From positions 2,232,001-2,296,000 of the forward strand of contig NZ_JACCAA010000001.1 in assembly GCF_013408415.1 (NCBI RefSeq): a stretch of 64,000 nt of DNA, given 5' to 3'. A model generated the notes under the pieces. The model was not told where the DNA came from. It did no database searches and was given only the letters and a program-made list of their open reading frames with translations. The position numbers and the translations under genes are program-made. The stretch is from Nocardioides daedukensis. GTDB lineage: Bacteria; Actinomycetota; Actinomycetes; Propionibacteriales; Nocardioidaceae. Shown in pieces: positions 49,149 to 58,509 of the stretch. How positions within the stretch are numbered: position 1 is the stretch's first letter; every line of letters starts with the position of its first letter.

Positions 49149-49924
49149 GGCCGCATCTTTGCAGCGGCGATGAACCGGTCGAGCGCCGCTGTCACCTTCG
49201 TCGACCCGAGGAGAGCCGTGCCGTGCTCGCTGGATCCCTTGATCACAAGGAGTTCCTTGTCCTTCGAGCCGAGGGCCATCAGGTCCGCCTTCGCCTCCGC
49301 GAGCGGTACGTCGGGATCCGTGGCGGCGATCACCGACAGCACCGGGACCGTGACCTTGGGGAGATGCTTGGCCAGCGGCGTCGGATCCACCCGGTTCCAG
49401 ACCTTCGCGCAGCTCAGTACGGCGACGCCCGAGACGTCGCTGTTCTTGGCCGCATCGAGCAGTGCCAAGCATCCACCCCGTGAGCCACCGATGACGAACA
49501 CCTTGGCGGAGCCGGCCTTGCGCATCTGGCTCACCACGGAATCGAGCTCGGCCAGCCGGTCCTCGACGGGGCCGTCCGCGATGTCGTAGTTCCAGGCCGC
49601 CACCCGATGTCCGTCATCCACGAGGGTCTCGGCGTAGTCGTACCAGTCGCACTCGGTCCCATCGGCGGTGTTTGCGAAGACCACCGCCAGCTTGCCGTCA
49701 CCGGCAGTGATCCCTGAGGGGCCCGCGGATGACAGAGCCGACCACTGATCGCCCTCGACGCAGACGGGCATCTCGGCATCTCCGGTGTCTGCCGACGTGG
49801 CCGAGGAATCGGAGGAGTCGGAGGGCTTGTCCGAGGACTTCGAGTCACCCTCCCCGCCACAGCCTGCGAGCAGGGTCATGCCGATAAGGACCATCGCCAC
49901 ACACCGCATCAATCGAACGTCCAT
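49145..49924 (-). CDS. lipoprotein with alpha/beta-hydrolase domain
   Basis: A 259-residue exported protein. The signal is MRCVAMVLIGMTLLAGC, with lipobox LAGC, and a Ser/Asp-rich linker follows. The hydrolase part has VIGGSRGGCLALLDAAK with a nucleophile Ser in GGSRGG, ATDPDVPLAEAKADL as acid region, and a possible His in SSEHGTALL. The order fits small dienelactone-hydrolase-like esterases anchored outside the membrane. The start may also be 49909. It is coupled to the P-loop gene downstream. Confidence 0.78.
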   Translation of the reverse strand: MDVRLMRCVAMVLIGMTLLAGCGGEGDSKSSDKPSDSSDSSATSADTGDAEMPVCVEGDQWSALSSAGPSGITAGDGKLAVVFANTADGTECDWYDYAETLVDDGHRVAAWNYDIADGPVEDRLAELDSVVSQMRKAGSAKVFVIGGSRGGCLALLDAAKNSDVSGVAVLSCAKVWNRVDPTPLAKHLPKVTVPVLSVIAATDPDVPLAEAKADLMALGSKDKELLVIKGSSEHGTALLGSTKVTAALDRFIAAAKMRP

Positions 49925-50031
49925 GACCGGGCCGGTCAAGTCAACGCAGCGGCTCGAATCGTGACTGGCTCGTGACTGGCGCAGTTCCTCTCCCCGCCTC
50001 ACACCTTGGACCGTGGGGCAGGATCTTCCCC

Positions 50032-51300
50032 ATGACAGACAAGGACCCGGTCGAGTCCGCTCTCGGCGCCCGCGTCGGCGATGACGTTGCCGACGCCGTC
50101 CTCACCAAGGTGCTCCGCTATTCGAACCTGCCGAACACGGTCAAGGGGATGTCAAAGTCAGACCCCGCACCTGACGTCGAGGCCGCCGCACTGGCCATCG
50201 TCGACGACCCAGCCCTGGCGGAGGAGTTGGGCCTCGAGCCGGTTGCTGACGAAGGTGGCCTCGGACCCTCCGAATATCTGTGGGGCCTCCTGGCCCTCGC
50301 CGCCCGTGCTGACGTGGGAGTGCTGGACCGCGTCGAGGACCGATGGGGTGACCAGGACTACGCCCACAGGCTCATCGCAACGCTCCGACGTACGGCGGCC
50401 AGGCGCGCGGCCGCTCCGCCCGCTGCGGCCCGCCCAACTCCCGCCGCCCCCGATTCGCCGCAGAAGCTCTCGGAGGTCAAGGCCTGGCTCGGCGCCCACG
50501 CTGATCCTGACCCGGCAGCCCTCGCGCCATACCCCGGCCAGAAAGCCGCCGCCAAGGCCGCCGCGGTGCGGGCCCTCGGCACCATCGGCACCCCGCAGGC
50601 CCTGGCCGTGCTCGGCCGCTACGCCGCCGACGAATATCCCGACAAGGTCCTCGAAGAACTGCACAGGGCCTGGGGGAACTTCGATCGACGAGACTTCGCG
50701 GCAACGATGTTCGGCGGATCGGGGCATCTGGACCTTCACCTCGCGCCAACCATCGAGGGGATCGGCGCGGTCGCGGGACTGAAGAGTCTCGACGTCATCC
50801 TCACCGACGGTGCGGACCTGTCGCCGTTGGCGGAGTGCACCGACCTGTACACACTCCGGGTCGGCGCAGAGGGCGATCCCGGTCTCCTGGGCGTCGAGCC
50901 GCTCCTGGGGCTGCCGAAGCTGACCGAGTTGCACCTGACGCGAACCACCCACAACGCCGACCTCACTCCGCTCGCCCGGTGCGGCGTGCGGTCGCTGCGC
51001 CTCTCCCTGGATGGCGCTGACGGGGCGTTCCTCCTCGACATGCCGCGACTCCAGGCCCTGGACCTCAGCGACGAGGCGGCCCGTCCCGAGACGAGCGACG
51101 TTCTCATCGCCCTGGTTCGCAAGGGGATCCGGGTCGTTGTCCACAACCACGAGCGTGACTCGTTCCCCCGGCTGCTGGAGGCGACGGAGGATTCCTCGGA
51201 TGTCTTCGGCGTCACGGAGAACGGCAAGATCGGGTTCACCAACGACGAGTCAAAGTTGCAGGATCTTCAGCGGAAGCTGTTCTACAACGTGCTGCCCTGA
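50032..51300 (+). CDS. HEAT- and leucine-rich-repeat protein
   Basis: A 422-residue soluble protein. The middle (AVRALGTIGTPQALAVLGRY) has HEAT-like helix pairs, and residues 250-370 are a series of LRR-like strand-turns, for instance LKSLDVILTDGADLSPLAEC and LPKLTELHLTRTTHNADLTP. Related repeat proteins act as adaptor or sensor domains in actinobacteria. It stands alone with CAGGAT seven bases before the ATG. No catalytic motif is visible. Confidence 0.65.
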   Translation: MTDKDPVESALGARVGDDVADAVLTKVLRYSNLPNTVKGMSKSDPAPDVEAAALAIVDDPALAEELGLEPVADEGGLGPSEYLWGLLALAARADVGVLDRVEDRWGDQDYAHRLIATLRRTAARRAAAPPAAARPTPAAPDSPQKLSEVKAWLGAHADPDPAALAPYPGQKAAAKAAAVRALGTIGTPQALAVLGRYAADEYPDKVLEELHRAWGNFDRRDFAATMFGGSGHLDLHLAPTIEGIGAVAGLKSLDVILTDGADLSPLAECTDLYTLRVGAEGDPGLLGVEPLLGLPKLTELHLTRTTHNADLTPLARCGVRSLRLSLDGADGAFLLDMPRLQALDLSDEAARPETSDVLIALVRKGIRVVVHNHERDSFPRLLEATEDSSDVFGVTENGKIGFTNDESKLQDLQRKLFYNVLP

Positions 51301-51336
51301 CGCAGTGCTGCACCGGGCGGCCCAGACCCGCCCCCG

Positions 51337-51984
51337 CTACCGCCTGAACGTGACGTGGATGGTGCCGCTCTCCGCCACTTCGGTGGTCACCTCGTGGGTG
51401 TGCTCGAGACCCCGAAGGTCGTCCCACACCCGGATGCCCTTGCTGAGCAGGATCGGAGCGATCATGACGTGCAGGTCGTCGACCAGGCCCGCGCGCAGGA
51501 AGTCGCGCGCGGTGCCGATGCCTCCGCCGATGCGTACGTCGAGCCCGTCGGCCGCCGTGATCGCCTCGGCGAGCACGTCCTCGAGCGCGCCGCTTCGGAA
51601 GTGGAACGTCGTACCGCCCTGCAGCGGGATCGAGGGGCGCGGTGCCGTGTGGGTCAGCACGTAGACCGGAGTGCCGAACGGCGGCTCGTCCCCCCACCAG
51701 CCCTTCCAGTCGGGGTCGTCAGGGAACGCGTGCAGGCCGAACATCGCCGCTCCCAGGATCTCGGCGCCGATGCCGTCGAAGTGCGCGGCGGCGTACGACT
51801 CGTCGACGCCGGTGGTCCCATCGCCGCTCGTGTCGCCGAGCACCTTCGACCGGAACGTGCGGGTCGCTGCGTAGGCGGCAGTGAGGGGTCCCCAGTCATC
51901 GCCCATCGGGTTGTCCGACCCCGGCTCGCCCGTCGAGGTGTAGCCGTCGAGGGAGCTGAAGAGGTCGATGCGAACGCGGCTCAT
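51337..51984 (-). CDS. dihydrofolate reductase family (RibD C-terminal-like) protein
   Basis: A 215-residue protein of the RibD-C/dihydrofolate reductase fold. Features are MSRVRIDLFSSLDGYTSTGE, the cofactor loop in DVRIGGGIGTARDFLRAGL and DDLHVMIAPILLSKGIRVWD. These proteins reduce pterin- or flavin-like or other substrates and are many in actinobacteria. GAAGGAACAGAC precedes the ATG. Confidence 0.88.
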   Translation of the reverse strand: MSRVRIDLFSSLDGYTSTGEPGSDNPMGDDWGPLTAAYAATRTFRSKVLGDTSGDGTTGVDESYAAAHFDGIGAEILGAAMFGLHAFPDDPDWKGWWGDEPPFGTPVYVLTHTAPRPSIPLQGGTTFHFRSGALEDVLAEAITAADGLDVRIGGGIGTARDFLRAGLVDDLHVMIAPILLSKGIRVWDDLRGLEHTHEVTTEVAESGTIHVTFRR

Positions 51985-52133
51985 GTCTGTTCCTTCGAAT
52001 GTCGTGGAGACTGCTCTGCCGGGGTGGACCCGCCGGACCGCGCGGAATCATCGCTGGTCGACACCATGATCTCGTATTCAGGGGCCCCGCTACCGTTCGT
52101 GGTCAAGCCCGATCACGACTGCAGGAGAACACC

Positions 52134-52349
52134 ATGGATCTGTTCGACATCGACGACACCTCCACCGTCAGCCGCGAGGAGGCGGCCAAGCGGCTGCGCG
52201 CCCTCGCCGACTCGCTCGAGCGCCACAACTCGGTGGAGTTCTCGCGCAACGGCAACCGGATCACCGTCGACGTGCCCGACCAGGTGCAGCTCAAGGTCGA
52301 GGTCGAGCTCGGTGAGAGCAACGAGCTGGAGATCGAACTGACCTGGTGA
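52134..52349 (+). CDS. amphi-Trp domain protein (71 aa)
   Basis: A 71-residue protein with the amphi-Trp domain: VSREEAAKRLRALADSLERH, then the beta strands ITVDVPDQVQLKVEVEL and the closing ELEIELTW with the conserved Trp at the very end. CAGGAGA lies six bases before the ATG. The domain is widespread in archaea and bacteria and its function is not known. Confidence 0.85.
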   Translation: MDLFDIDDTSTVSREEAAKRLRALADSLERHNSVEFSRNGNRITVDVPDQVQLKVEVELGESNELEIELTW

Positions 52350-52361
52350 CCTCGCGGGCTG

Positions 52362-52997
52362 TCACCGGTCACGGCGTCCGGCTGCGAGGAACATCGGGAA
52401 GTCACGATCCTCGCCGCCGACGTCCTTGGTCACGGCCCCGGCATCGGTCATCGAGATGTCGGTGAAACCGGACTCGGAGAGCCAGCGCGTCACCTCGGCA
52501 CGCGTGAACCCGTCGTGGCCGTGGAAGTCGTGCACGCTGGCATGGAAGTCACCGTGGGGGTCGTGGTCCAGGTCGACCAGCGCGATCCACCCTCCCGGCC
52601 GCAGCACCTGCGCGCACCGGCGTACGACGGAGGCGACGTCGCCCATGTGGTGCAGGGCGAGCTGGCCAAGCACGAGGTCGAAGCGCTCCTCGGGCAGTGG
52701 GTCGTGCTCGATGTCGTAGAGCCGCGACTCCCACCCGGCGTACCGGGGGTCGTCGAGGACCCGGGCAGCAGCCGCCACCATGCCCGGTGCGACGTCGGTG
52801 ACCAGCACGGTGTCGAGGTCATCGGCGAGCGCGCGTGCGAGGAGCCCGGTCCCACCGCCGATCTCGAGCGCGCGCATGTCACCGCGGAGAGGCACGGCGT
52901 GGCGCACCACCTCGGCGACATCGGTGGCGCGCCGAACCTTGTCGGGGTCGGTGTCCCACGTGGCGGCCTCTTCGTTGAACCTGGCGGTCTCGTCCAT
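52362..52997 (-). CDS. class I SAM-dependent methyltransferase
   Basis: A 211-residue methyltransferase. Motif I is ALEIGGGTGLLARAL, and VTDVAPGMV and PGGWIALVDLDH follow in order. The insert HDPHGDFHASVHDFHGHDGF is rich in His and Asp, typical of a subgroup of small methyltransferases. The start at 52997 has TATCGT six bases before it; seven upstream codons are rejected. Confidence 0.88.
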   Translation of the reverse strand: MDETARFNEEAATWDTDPDKVRRATDVAEVVRHAVPLRGDMRALEIGGGTGLLARALADDLDTVLVTDVAPGMVAAAARVLDDPRYAGWESRLYDIEHDPLPEERFDLVLGQLALHHMGDVASVVRRCAQVLRPGGWIALVDLDHDPHGDFHASVHDFHGHDGFTRAEVTRWLSESGFTDISMTDAGAVTKDVGGEDRDFPMFLAAGRRDR

Positions 52998-53108
52998 GCC
53001 TCGACGATAGGCCGGCATCCATCACACGTGAGACAGGACATCGATTCCCTCTCCGAGCGGCGTGCTCGGAGGTAGGTTGACCCGCAGCCGACCCCCTGAG
53101 GAGCCCCG

Positions 53109-54464
53109 ATGAGTGAGCCGCGCAAGTTTCTGCTGGACGACTCCGAGATGCCGACACACTGGTACAACATCGTCGCCGACCTCCCCACGCCGCCACCGCC
53201 GCCGCTGCACCCCGGCACCCACCAGCCGGTCGGACCCGACGACCTGGCACCGCTCTTCCCGCCGGAGCTGATCGCCCAGGAAGTCAGCACCGAGCGCTAC
53301 ATCGAGATTCCCGAAGCGGTGCGCGAGGTCTATGCGCAATATCGTCCTTCGCCGCTGTTCCGGGCCCACAACCTCGAGCGGAAGCTCGGCACGCCAGCGC
53401 GCATCTACTACAAGTACGAAGGCGTCTCTCCTGCCGGGTCACACAAGGTCAACACCTCGATCCCGCAGGCCTACTACAACAAGATCAACGGCATCAACCG
53501 GCTGACCACCGAGACCGGTGCCGGTCAGTGGGGAACGGCCCTGTCCTATGCGTGCTCGCTGTTCGACATGACCTGCGAGGTCTGGCAGGTGGGAGCGTCC
53601 TACGACAGCAAGCCTCAGCGGCGCACGCTGATCGAGGTGTTCGGTGGCACCGTGCACCGCTCACCCAGTCGCATGACCGAGTCGGGCAAGGCGTTCGAGG
53701 AGGGACACCCGGGCTCCCTCGGCATCGCGATCTCCGAGGCGGTCGAGCTCGCCGCCCAGGACCCGCAGGCGAAGTATGCGCTGGGCTCGGTGCTCAACCA
53801 TGTGCTGCTGCACCAGACGATCAGTGGCGAGGAGACCCTCAAGCAGCTCGCCAAGGCCGGCGAGAGCGGTGCCGACCTGGTGGTCGGCTGCGCGGGCGGT
53901 GGCTCCAACTTCGCCGGGCTCGCCTTCCCGTTCCTCCGCGAGAAGCTGGCCGGCAACCAGAACCCCCGCATCCTCGCCGTCGAGCCGACGTCGTGCCCCA
54001 CCCTGACCCGTGGTGAATACCGCTACGACTTCGGAGACACGGCCGGCCTGACGCCACTGATGAAGATGTACACACTCGGCCACGACTTCGTGCCGTCCAC
54101 GATCCACGCCGGCGGCCTGCGCTATCACGGCATGGCACCGCTGGTGAGCCACGCCGTGCACGAGGGACTCATCGAGGCCACCGCGCTCCACCAGACCGAG
54201 TGCTTCGAGGCGGCGGTCGAGTTCGCCCGCACCGAGGGCATCGTGCCGGCGCCGGAGTCATCGCATGCGCTGGCTCAGGCACGCCGTGAGGCGCTCGAGG
54301 CCAAGGAGTCGGGCGAGGAGAAGGTGATCGTGATCCTGCTGTCGGGCCACGGCCTGCTCGAGCTGGGTGCCTATGACTCGTTCCTGAGCGGCCACCTCGA
54401 GGACGACCCGCTGTCCGAGGACGCCCTCGCCACCGCCCTCGCGGGGGTGCCTCAGATCGATTGA
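53109..54464 (+). CDS. tryptophan synthase beta-like protein (TrpB2)
   Basis: A 451-residue PLP enzyme of the TrpB2 group, which is longer than TrpB1. The PLP lysine is Lys113 in GSHKVNT, the phosphate-binding glycine loop is [11 protein letters not shown], and [14 protein letters not shown] is conserved. TrpB2 proteins make tryptophan from indole, or serine from phosphoserine, and often occur apart from trpA, as here. A TGAGGAG binding site precedes the ATG; upstream CCGAGC-GGCGT-GCTCGG (53053-53069) is a short stem and TAGGTT (53073) a possible -10. Confidence 0.92.
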   Translation: MSEPRKFLLDDSEMPTHWYNIVADLPTPPPPPLHPGTHQPVGPDDLAPLFPPELIAQEVSTERYIEIPEAVREVYAQYRPSPLFRAHNLERKLGTPARIYYKYEGVSPAGSHKVNTSIPQAYYNKINGINRLTTETGAGQWGTALSYACSLFDMTCEVWQVGASYDSKPQRRTLIEVFGGTVHRSPSRMTESGKAFEEGHPGSLGIAISEAVELAAQDPQAKYALGSVLNHVLLHQTISGEETLKQLAKAGESGADLVVGCAGGGSNFAGLAFPFLREKLAGNQNPRILAVEPTSCPTLTRGEYRYDFGDTAGLTPLMKMYTLGHDFVPSTIHAGGLRYHGMAPLVSHAVHEGLIEATALHQTECFEAAVEFARTEGIVPAPESSHALAQARREALEAKESGEEKVIVILLSGHGLLELGAYDSFLSGHLEDDPLSEDALATALAGVPQID

Positions 54465-54485
54465 TCCCCGACACTCGGACGTGCA

Positions 54486-54602
54486 CCGGGCCCGGCGCAA
54501 CAGTTCGGCACGGGTGGCATGCAAGGCGTGATAGTCACTCAACGGCAGACGATCCACCAACGCCAGTGCCACGTCTGGGCCGTCGAGCTCGGCCACGGCC
54601 CA
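54486..54602 (-). pseudogene. C-terminal fragment of a DUF6596-type ECF sigma gene
   Basis: The minus strand encodes WAVAELDGPDVALALVDRLP and LSDYHALHATRAELLRRAR, the conserved end of SigC/DUF6596-type sigma factors (NRAVAxAELDGPxxALxLVDxLxLxxYxxxHAxRAxLLRR). There is no start and no sigma2 or sigma4 region here, so only about 39 codons remain. It lies directly after trpB2. Confidence 0.65.
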
Positions 54603-54633
54603 CGTCAGGGGGCAACTCGAGCTGGCATGGACG

Positions 54634-55041
54634 TCAGAAGACCTGAGCATGCAGAGTGCCCTGGTAGTCCAAGGCGGCCTGCACTCTGGCCGCCTGTACG
54701 CCGCCTAGTTCACCGATGGGAGCCCAGCGAAAATCACTGTGCTCCTCAGAAAGACGAATCGCGGCTCCGCTGGGGAGCGCACACCGGAAGATGCCAACCT
54801 GGGACTCGAACTCACGGTGGTAGTACCACCCGGTCAGTGGACCTATCTCAATATCGACGCCAAGCTCCTCATGACACTCCCGCTCGAGAGTCGCCACGAT
54901 CGTCTCTCCAGGCTCGACCGCACCCCCGGGCAGCCCCCATCGCTGGTCGCCGTAGGTCTGTCGCAGCAGAAGTACGGACCGACTGGCTTCGTCCACCACT
55001 GCGGCATGCACGCTGAACCGAAACCGATCGTCGAAGGCCAC
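54634..55041 (-). CDS. NUDIX hydrolase
   Basis: A 135-residue Nudix hydrolase. The Nudix box is GGAVEPGETIVATLERECHE followed by ELG, fitting GX5EX7REUXEEXGU. Two strands VLLLRQTYGDQRWGLPGG and GIFRCALPSG surround it. It cleaves a nucleoside diphosphate linked to another group. It starts with a GTG at 55041. The 134-base gap to the next gene (55042-55175) shows nothing I can support. Confidence 0.9.
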   Translation of the reverse strand: MAFDDRFRFSVHAAVVDEASRSVLLLRQTYGDQRWGLPGGAVEPGETIVATLERECHEELGVDIEIGPLTGWYYHREFESQVGIFRCALPSGAAIRLSEEHSDFRWAPIGELGGVQAARVQAALDYQGTLHAQVF

Positions 55042-55175
55042 CCCTCACATGATTCCAGCGAGGCAGGCCCGGGCCAAGAACAACACGCCCCCGACCGCCC
55101 GGCTACGGCGATGACCTGTCCAGAGCTCTTGCCCCAGCACGGCGGTTCCCTTGCTTCGGATCGATATTTGTTGAC

Positions 55176-56528
55176 TCAAGCCAAGGCGGAGTCGGGGATC
55201 CAGTTCCCGTGGAACCCTTGTGGTACCCGGACCGGCAGATGGACCGTGGCCACCGGACGTCCGAAGTCGTGGGCGTCGATGATCACCAGGTCGCTGGCGC
55301 CGCGCGCGGCGTCGTACACGTAGCCCATGAGCCAACCGTCGTCCTCGCCAGCTGACCCGTCGTCCGGGACGAACACCATCTCGCTGGCGATGCGCCCAGG
55401 GCCCAGGTCCACCTCGACTGTGGTGCCGCCGACAAGGTCGTGCTTGCGCACAGCTGTCCGGGGGTCATCGCCCAGGGCGCCAAGCGCGCCCACCGAGGGT
55501 AGGCCGATCGTGTAGCCGTAGCGGTGGCGGCGGCCAGTGAGTCGTTCGTCCCCGCGCGGAAACTCGGTACCGCGATCGTCGATGGTCTCGGTGAGGACCT
55601 TGCGTGCCTTCGGGTCGATCGTCCAGCGCTCCAGACGGGGACGCTCCGACAACGGCTCGCGGCCCTCGGCGAAGGCATGGTCGTGCACCACCAGGTCGAT
55701 GATCACTCGGTCACCGGCATCGAAGGCGTTCAGGGGGTGGTAGACGAAGCACGGCTCGACGTCGATCCACAGGACGTCGGACGCGGTGCCGCCGCGAGGC
55801 AGGAGCCCCACCCGTGCCCCGTTGTCGGGGCGCCAGCGGAAGGGCAGGGAAACGCCCTGGAGGGCGAGCTCCAGGTCGAAGAGGACAGGCAGGTCGAAGA
55901 GCACGACGCGCGTGGCGGTCAGCCCCATGTCGTGGAGCATGACCGGAGCCGGAAGATCGATGTCGACGGTGCTGGCGAGATCGCCGGAAGGGTCGATCAC
56001 GTGGTAGCGCATCGCCGGGTTGTCGAAGCCGTAGCTCATCACGTGCATCTCGCCGGTGTTCGGGTCGAACTTGGGGTGCGCGTTGATGCCACCGGGGAGC
56101 GGGCCGCCGAAGTTGCGCGTGGCGACCGTGTCCAGGTCGCCGGTCAGCTCGTAGGGCAGCGACCCTTCGGTCACGGCCAGGATCCGGCCGGCGTGGGCGA
56201 ACACGTTCGTGTTGCCTGAGCCCGGGTACCACCCGCCGTCCTCGTGGGGCACGGGGGACTCCTCGAGGTGCGCACTGGCCTCGGGGCTGCGCACCCAGCG
56301 GTTGCGGTACCAGCGTGCCTGGCCGCCGTGCAGGTCGACCCCGTGAACCATCCCGTCGCCCACAAACCAGTGGTAGGTGTCGGCCTGAGCTGCGAACGGG
56401 TTGGGGCCGGTGCGGATGTATCTGCCCGCCAAGCCCGGCGGCACCGCACCCGTGACCTCGAGATCGGTAGCGGTCAGCTCAGTGGCCACCGGCGCGAAGT
56501 TGCCGTCGAGGTACGTCGGTGCAGTCAT
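55176..56528 (-). CDS. carotenoid oxygenase (retinal pigment epithelial membrane protein family)
   Basis: A 450-residue non-heme iron dioxygenase that cleaves carotenoid or stilbene double bonds. The four iron ligands can be matched to His in NAHPKFDPNTG, MLHDMGLT, VVHDHAFAEG and the C-terminal FHGNWIPD. The seven-bladed propeller pattern is visible throughout, with PGLAGRYIRTGPNPF near the start. GGGAG precedes the ATG at 56528. No carotenoid synthesis genes are near. Confidence 0.92.
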   Translation of the reverse strand: MTAPTYLDGNFAPVATELTATDLEVTGAVPPGLAGRYIRTGPNPFAAQADTYHWFVGDGMVHGVDLHGGQARWYRNRWVRSPEASAHLEESPVPHEDGGWYPGSGNTNVFAHAGRILAVTEGSLPYELTGDLDTVATRNFGGPLPGGINAHPKFDPNTGEMHVMSYGFDNPAMRYHVIDPSGDLASTVDIDLPAPVMLHDMGLTATRVVLFDLPVLFDLELALQGVSLPFRWRPDNGARVGLLPRGGTASDVLWIDVEPCFVYHPLNAFDAGDRVIIDLVVHDHAFAEGREPLSERPRLERWTIDPKARKVLTETIDDRGTEFPRGDERLTGRRHRYGYTIGLPSVGALGALGDDPRTAVRKHDLVGGTTVEVDLGPGRIASEMVFVPDDGSAGEDDGWLMGYVYDAARGASDLVIIDAHDFGRPVATVHLPVRVPQGFHGNWIPDSALA

Positions 56529-56584
56529 CGTCCGCTCCCTGGAATCAGTCCCCCGGCCAACCCCAATAGACACCCTCACCTGCG

Positions 56585-57100
56585 ATGCGTCAATCCGCCG
56601 CTGTCGTACGCAGAGCCGTGCCAGACAGCCTCCGCCCCGACCTCCTCGCGCGCCTTCACCGCGTGGCCGTCGGCTTAATTCTTCCTTCGGGAACTCGCGT
56701 CGATGAGGCAGTGGTCGTGGCTGAGGATCTCGTTGTGTCGGGCTTCATGGGCGCAGCGACGGTCCAGGTTGCGGCTCTGAGCCGAATCACGCCGCTCAGC
56801 GCCGCCGAGCCGTTGGTGAGGGGCATGCTCGCCGAACACGGAGTCGAGGTGCCGCTCGCAGAAGACGAGGGTTCGGAGTACCAGGTGCTGAAGCGCTCGT
56901 TCGGATACTGGGATCTCCCGATCTATTTCTTCGAAGGACCGTTTCATGTCCAGATCCCGGCTTGGGACGACCAGAGTTCCCTCGATCGTGCGCTCGTTAC
57001 TTTGCTGGACCAGCGAGACAGCCTGACTATGCCCACAGAGCGCGCTTCTATCGAGCAGGAGATGCGTGCGGTAGTGCGGGCCCACGTGTCCGAGAGGTAG
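56585..57100 (+). CDS. hypothetical protein (171 aa)
   Basis: A 171-residue soluble protein. The C-terminal part has a distinct pattern, YWDLPIYFFEGPFHVQIPAW and RALVTLLDQRDSLTMPTERA, which suggests an alpha/beta fold, but I do not recognise a family. The first 40 residues look like a poorly constrained head, so the true start may lie at an internal GTG. It ends six bases before the first copy of the 52 bp repeat. Confidence 0.5.
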   Translation: MRQSAAVVRRAVPDSLRPDLLARLHRVAVGLILPSGTRVDEAVVVAEDLVVSGFMGAATVQVAALSRITPLSAAEPLVRGMLAEHGVEVPLAEDEGSEYQVLKRSFGYWDLPIYFFEGPFHVQIPAWDDQSSLDRALVTLLDQRDSLTMPTERASIEQEMRAVVRAHVSER

Positions 57101-57105
57101 TTCGT

Positions 57106-57157
57106 TGTCGAGATGCAGCGAAGATTGACGAACCTCCCGCGGGCCACGTTGACGAAG
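57106..57157 (+). repeat. left copy of a 52 bp dispersed repeat
   Basis: This stretch aligns without gaps to 62695-62746, with 42 of 52 positions equal by my count. It begins with TGTCGAGATGCAG and contains GAAGATTG and TTGACGAAG. The two copies have the same orientation and lie 5.6 kb apart. Confidence 0.6.
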
Positions 57158-57273
57158 TCGGCCGCCCGGCGGTCGCTCGTCAAGGTGCGGCGGGCACGGA
57201 TCGCGGACACCGGGACGTCTGATCTGGAGCTCATCGACTTGATGGGCGAAGCCGGCGCGCGGGCTCGAGTCCC

Positions 57274-57792
57274 CTACTGCTGGTCCCGGCGGCCGTCGCT
57301 GTTGGCGCGGAGAGGGCGGGCCGCCGGCGTGGGGTAGCCACGCCGGACGGCCCGCTCGAGGAGTCCCAAGGATGCTCGCAGCGCCTTCTCGTCGATCACC
57401 GGGAAGATGGGCTTCCACTCCTCGGCCGCGCCGGACCAGTCGCAGTAGGAGGTGACGGTGGTGCCGTCGGGATGGGGAGCCAGCTCGTAGCCGTACACAT
57501 GCCCGATCGGGGGTTTGACGGTTCCCTCGATCGTCCACTCGATGTGCTCGGGCGCCCGGATGCGGGTGATGACCACGCGGACGTCGTAGGTGCCCAGCGG
57601 CACGTCGCCGAGGGCCTCGCGGTCCATGTGGACGACGAACGCGTCACCCACTCGTGCTACGGGGGCGCCGGACGCTCCTTGCAGCATGCCGCTGGAGTCG
57701 ATGGCGACGTGGCCGTCGGGGTCGGCAAGGACGTCGAAGATCGCCTGCGGTGAGGCGGGCAGGGTTCGGTGCGCTGAGATCCGCTCGGCCAT
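57274..57792 (-). CDS. SRPBCC family protein
   Basis: A 172-residue SRPBCC/polyketide-cyclase-like protein. It opens with ISAHRTLPASPQAIFDVLAD, the usual first strand and helix, and has IRAPEHIEWTIEGTV and YGYELAPHPDGTTVTSYCDW as middle strands. The C-terminal helix (EKALRASLGLLERAV) closes the cavity. AAGGACACCACC precedes the ATG. It is followed upstream by the DUF5701-like gene on the same strand. Confidence 0.85.
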   Translation of the reverse strand: MAERISAHRTLPASPQAIFDVLADPDGHVAIDSSGMLQGASGAPVARVGDAFVVHMDREALGDVPLGTYDVRVVITRIRAPEHIEWTIEGTVKPPIGHVYGYELAPHPDGTTVTSYCDWSGAAEEWKPIFPVIDEKALRASLGLLERAVRRGYPTPAARPLRANSDGRRDQQ

Positions 57793-57826
57793 GGTGGTGT
57801 CCTTCCCCGTCTTCATTGCCCTGTCT

Positions 57827-58438
57827 TCATCGGCGGCCGGTGGCCGAGGCGAACCCCAGCCAGGTGTGCCGGTTCCGCCACCAGCACCAGCCGACCTTCG
57901 GAGCGTCTCTGCGTGCCGGTCCATCGTGTCCGGTGCCGCCGCTGATCCACAGCGCCGGCGTGCGGGCGTGGTAGCCCTTGGGCTTCGGCTTCCGCGAGCC
58001 GATGCACATGAAGCACCGGTTCGGCACGAGGACCTCTGGCTCCTGGAGCAGCCAGCTGATGCCTTCGCTGATCGTCAGCGGCGTGCGCCCTCGCTGAGCG
58101 ATCGCGGGAGCCGCCTCCTCAGGGCTCCAGTTCAGCATGTCGTCGCCTCGGTCGATCCCGGTCACCACGTACAGCGGCCGGTCCGGGATCACCAGGTCCG
58201 GAGTGGGGCGGAACTCGTCGAGGTCGGTCATGTCGTGGACGACGAAGCCCTGCTTGCCCTGCCTGCTGAGCAGGGGTGCGAGCGTGCTGGGGGGCGCCAG
58301 CGCCGGGTGCACGGCCAGCACGCCGTCGGGGTGGCCGTCCACCTCGGCCACCCACCCGGCGAGGTCGGCCGGCGTGACGTCGGCGATGACGGGCAGGTCG
58401 AGGTCGATCAGGTGCTGGAGCTGATCTGTCAGGGTCAT
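57827..58438 (-). CDS. DUF5701-like hypothetical protein
   Basis: A 203-residue soluble protein. The C-terminus is highly conserved-looking and Cys/Trp-rich: RCFMCIGSRKPKPKGYHART, then PKVGWCWWRNRHTWLGFASA. I tentatively match it to DUF5701, a family of unknown function in actinobacteria. AAAGGAGACC lies directly before the ATG. It sits upstream of the SRPBCC gene with a 34-base gap. Confidence 0.55.
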   Translation of the reverse strand: MTLTDQLQHLIDLDLPVIADVTPADLAGWVAEVDGHPDGVLAVHPALAPPSTLAPLLSRQGKQGFVVHDMTDLDEFRPTPDLVIPDRPLYVVTGIDRGDDMLNWSPEEAAPAIAQRGRTPLTISEGISWLLQEPEVLVPNRCFMCIGSRKPKPKGYHARTPALWISGGTGHDGPARRDAPKVGWCWWRNRHTWLGFASATGRR

Positions 58439-58509
58439 CGGTCTCCTTTGACGTCGGATGAGGCCAGGACTTGCCTCAGGGTGGAGGGGGTCTGTCGAGG
58501 CGTGGGTTC

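Noticed and set aside
55045..55335. Membrane-like peptide on the minus strand (VGGVLFLARACLAGIM)
   Set aside because: It overlaps the 3' end of the carotenoid oxygenase gene and lacks a start or a clear family; I cannot support a gene.
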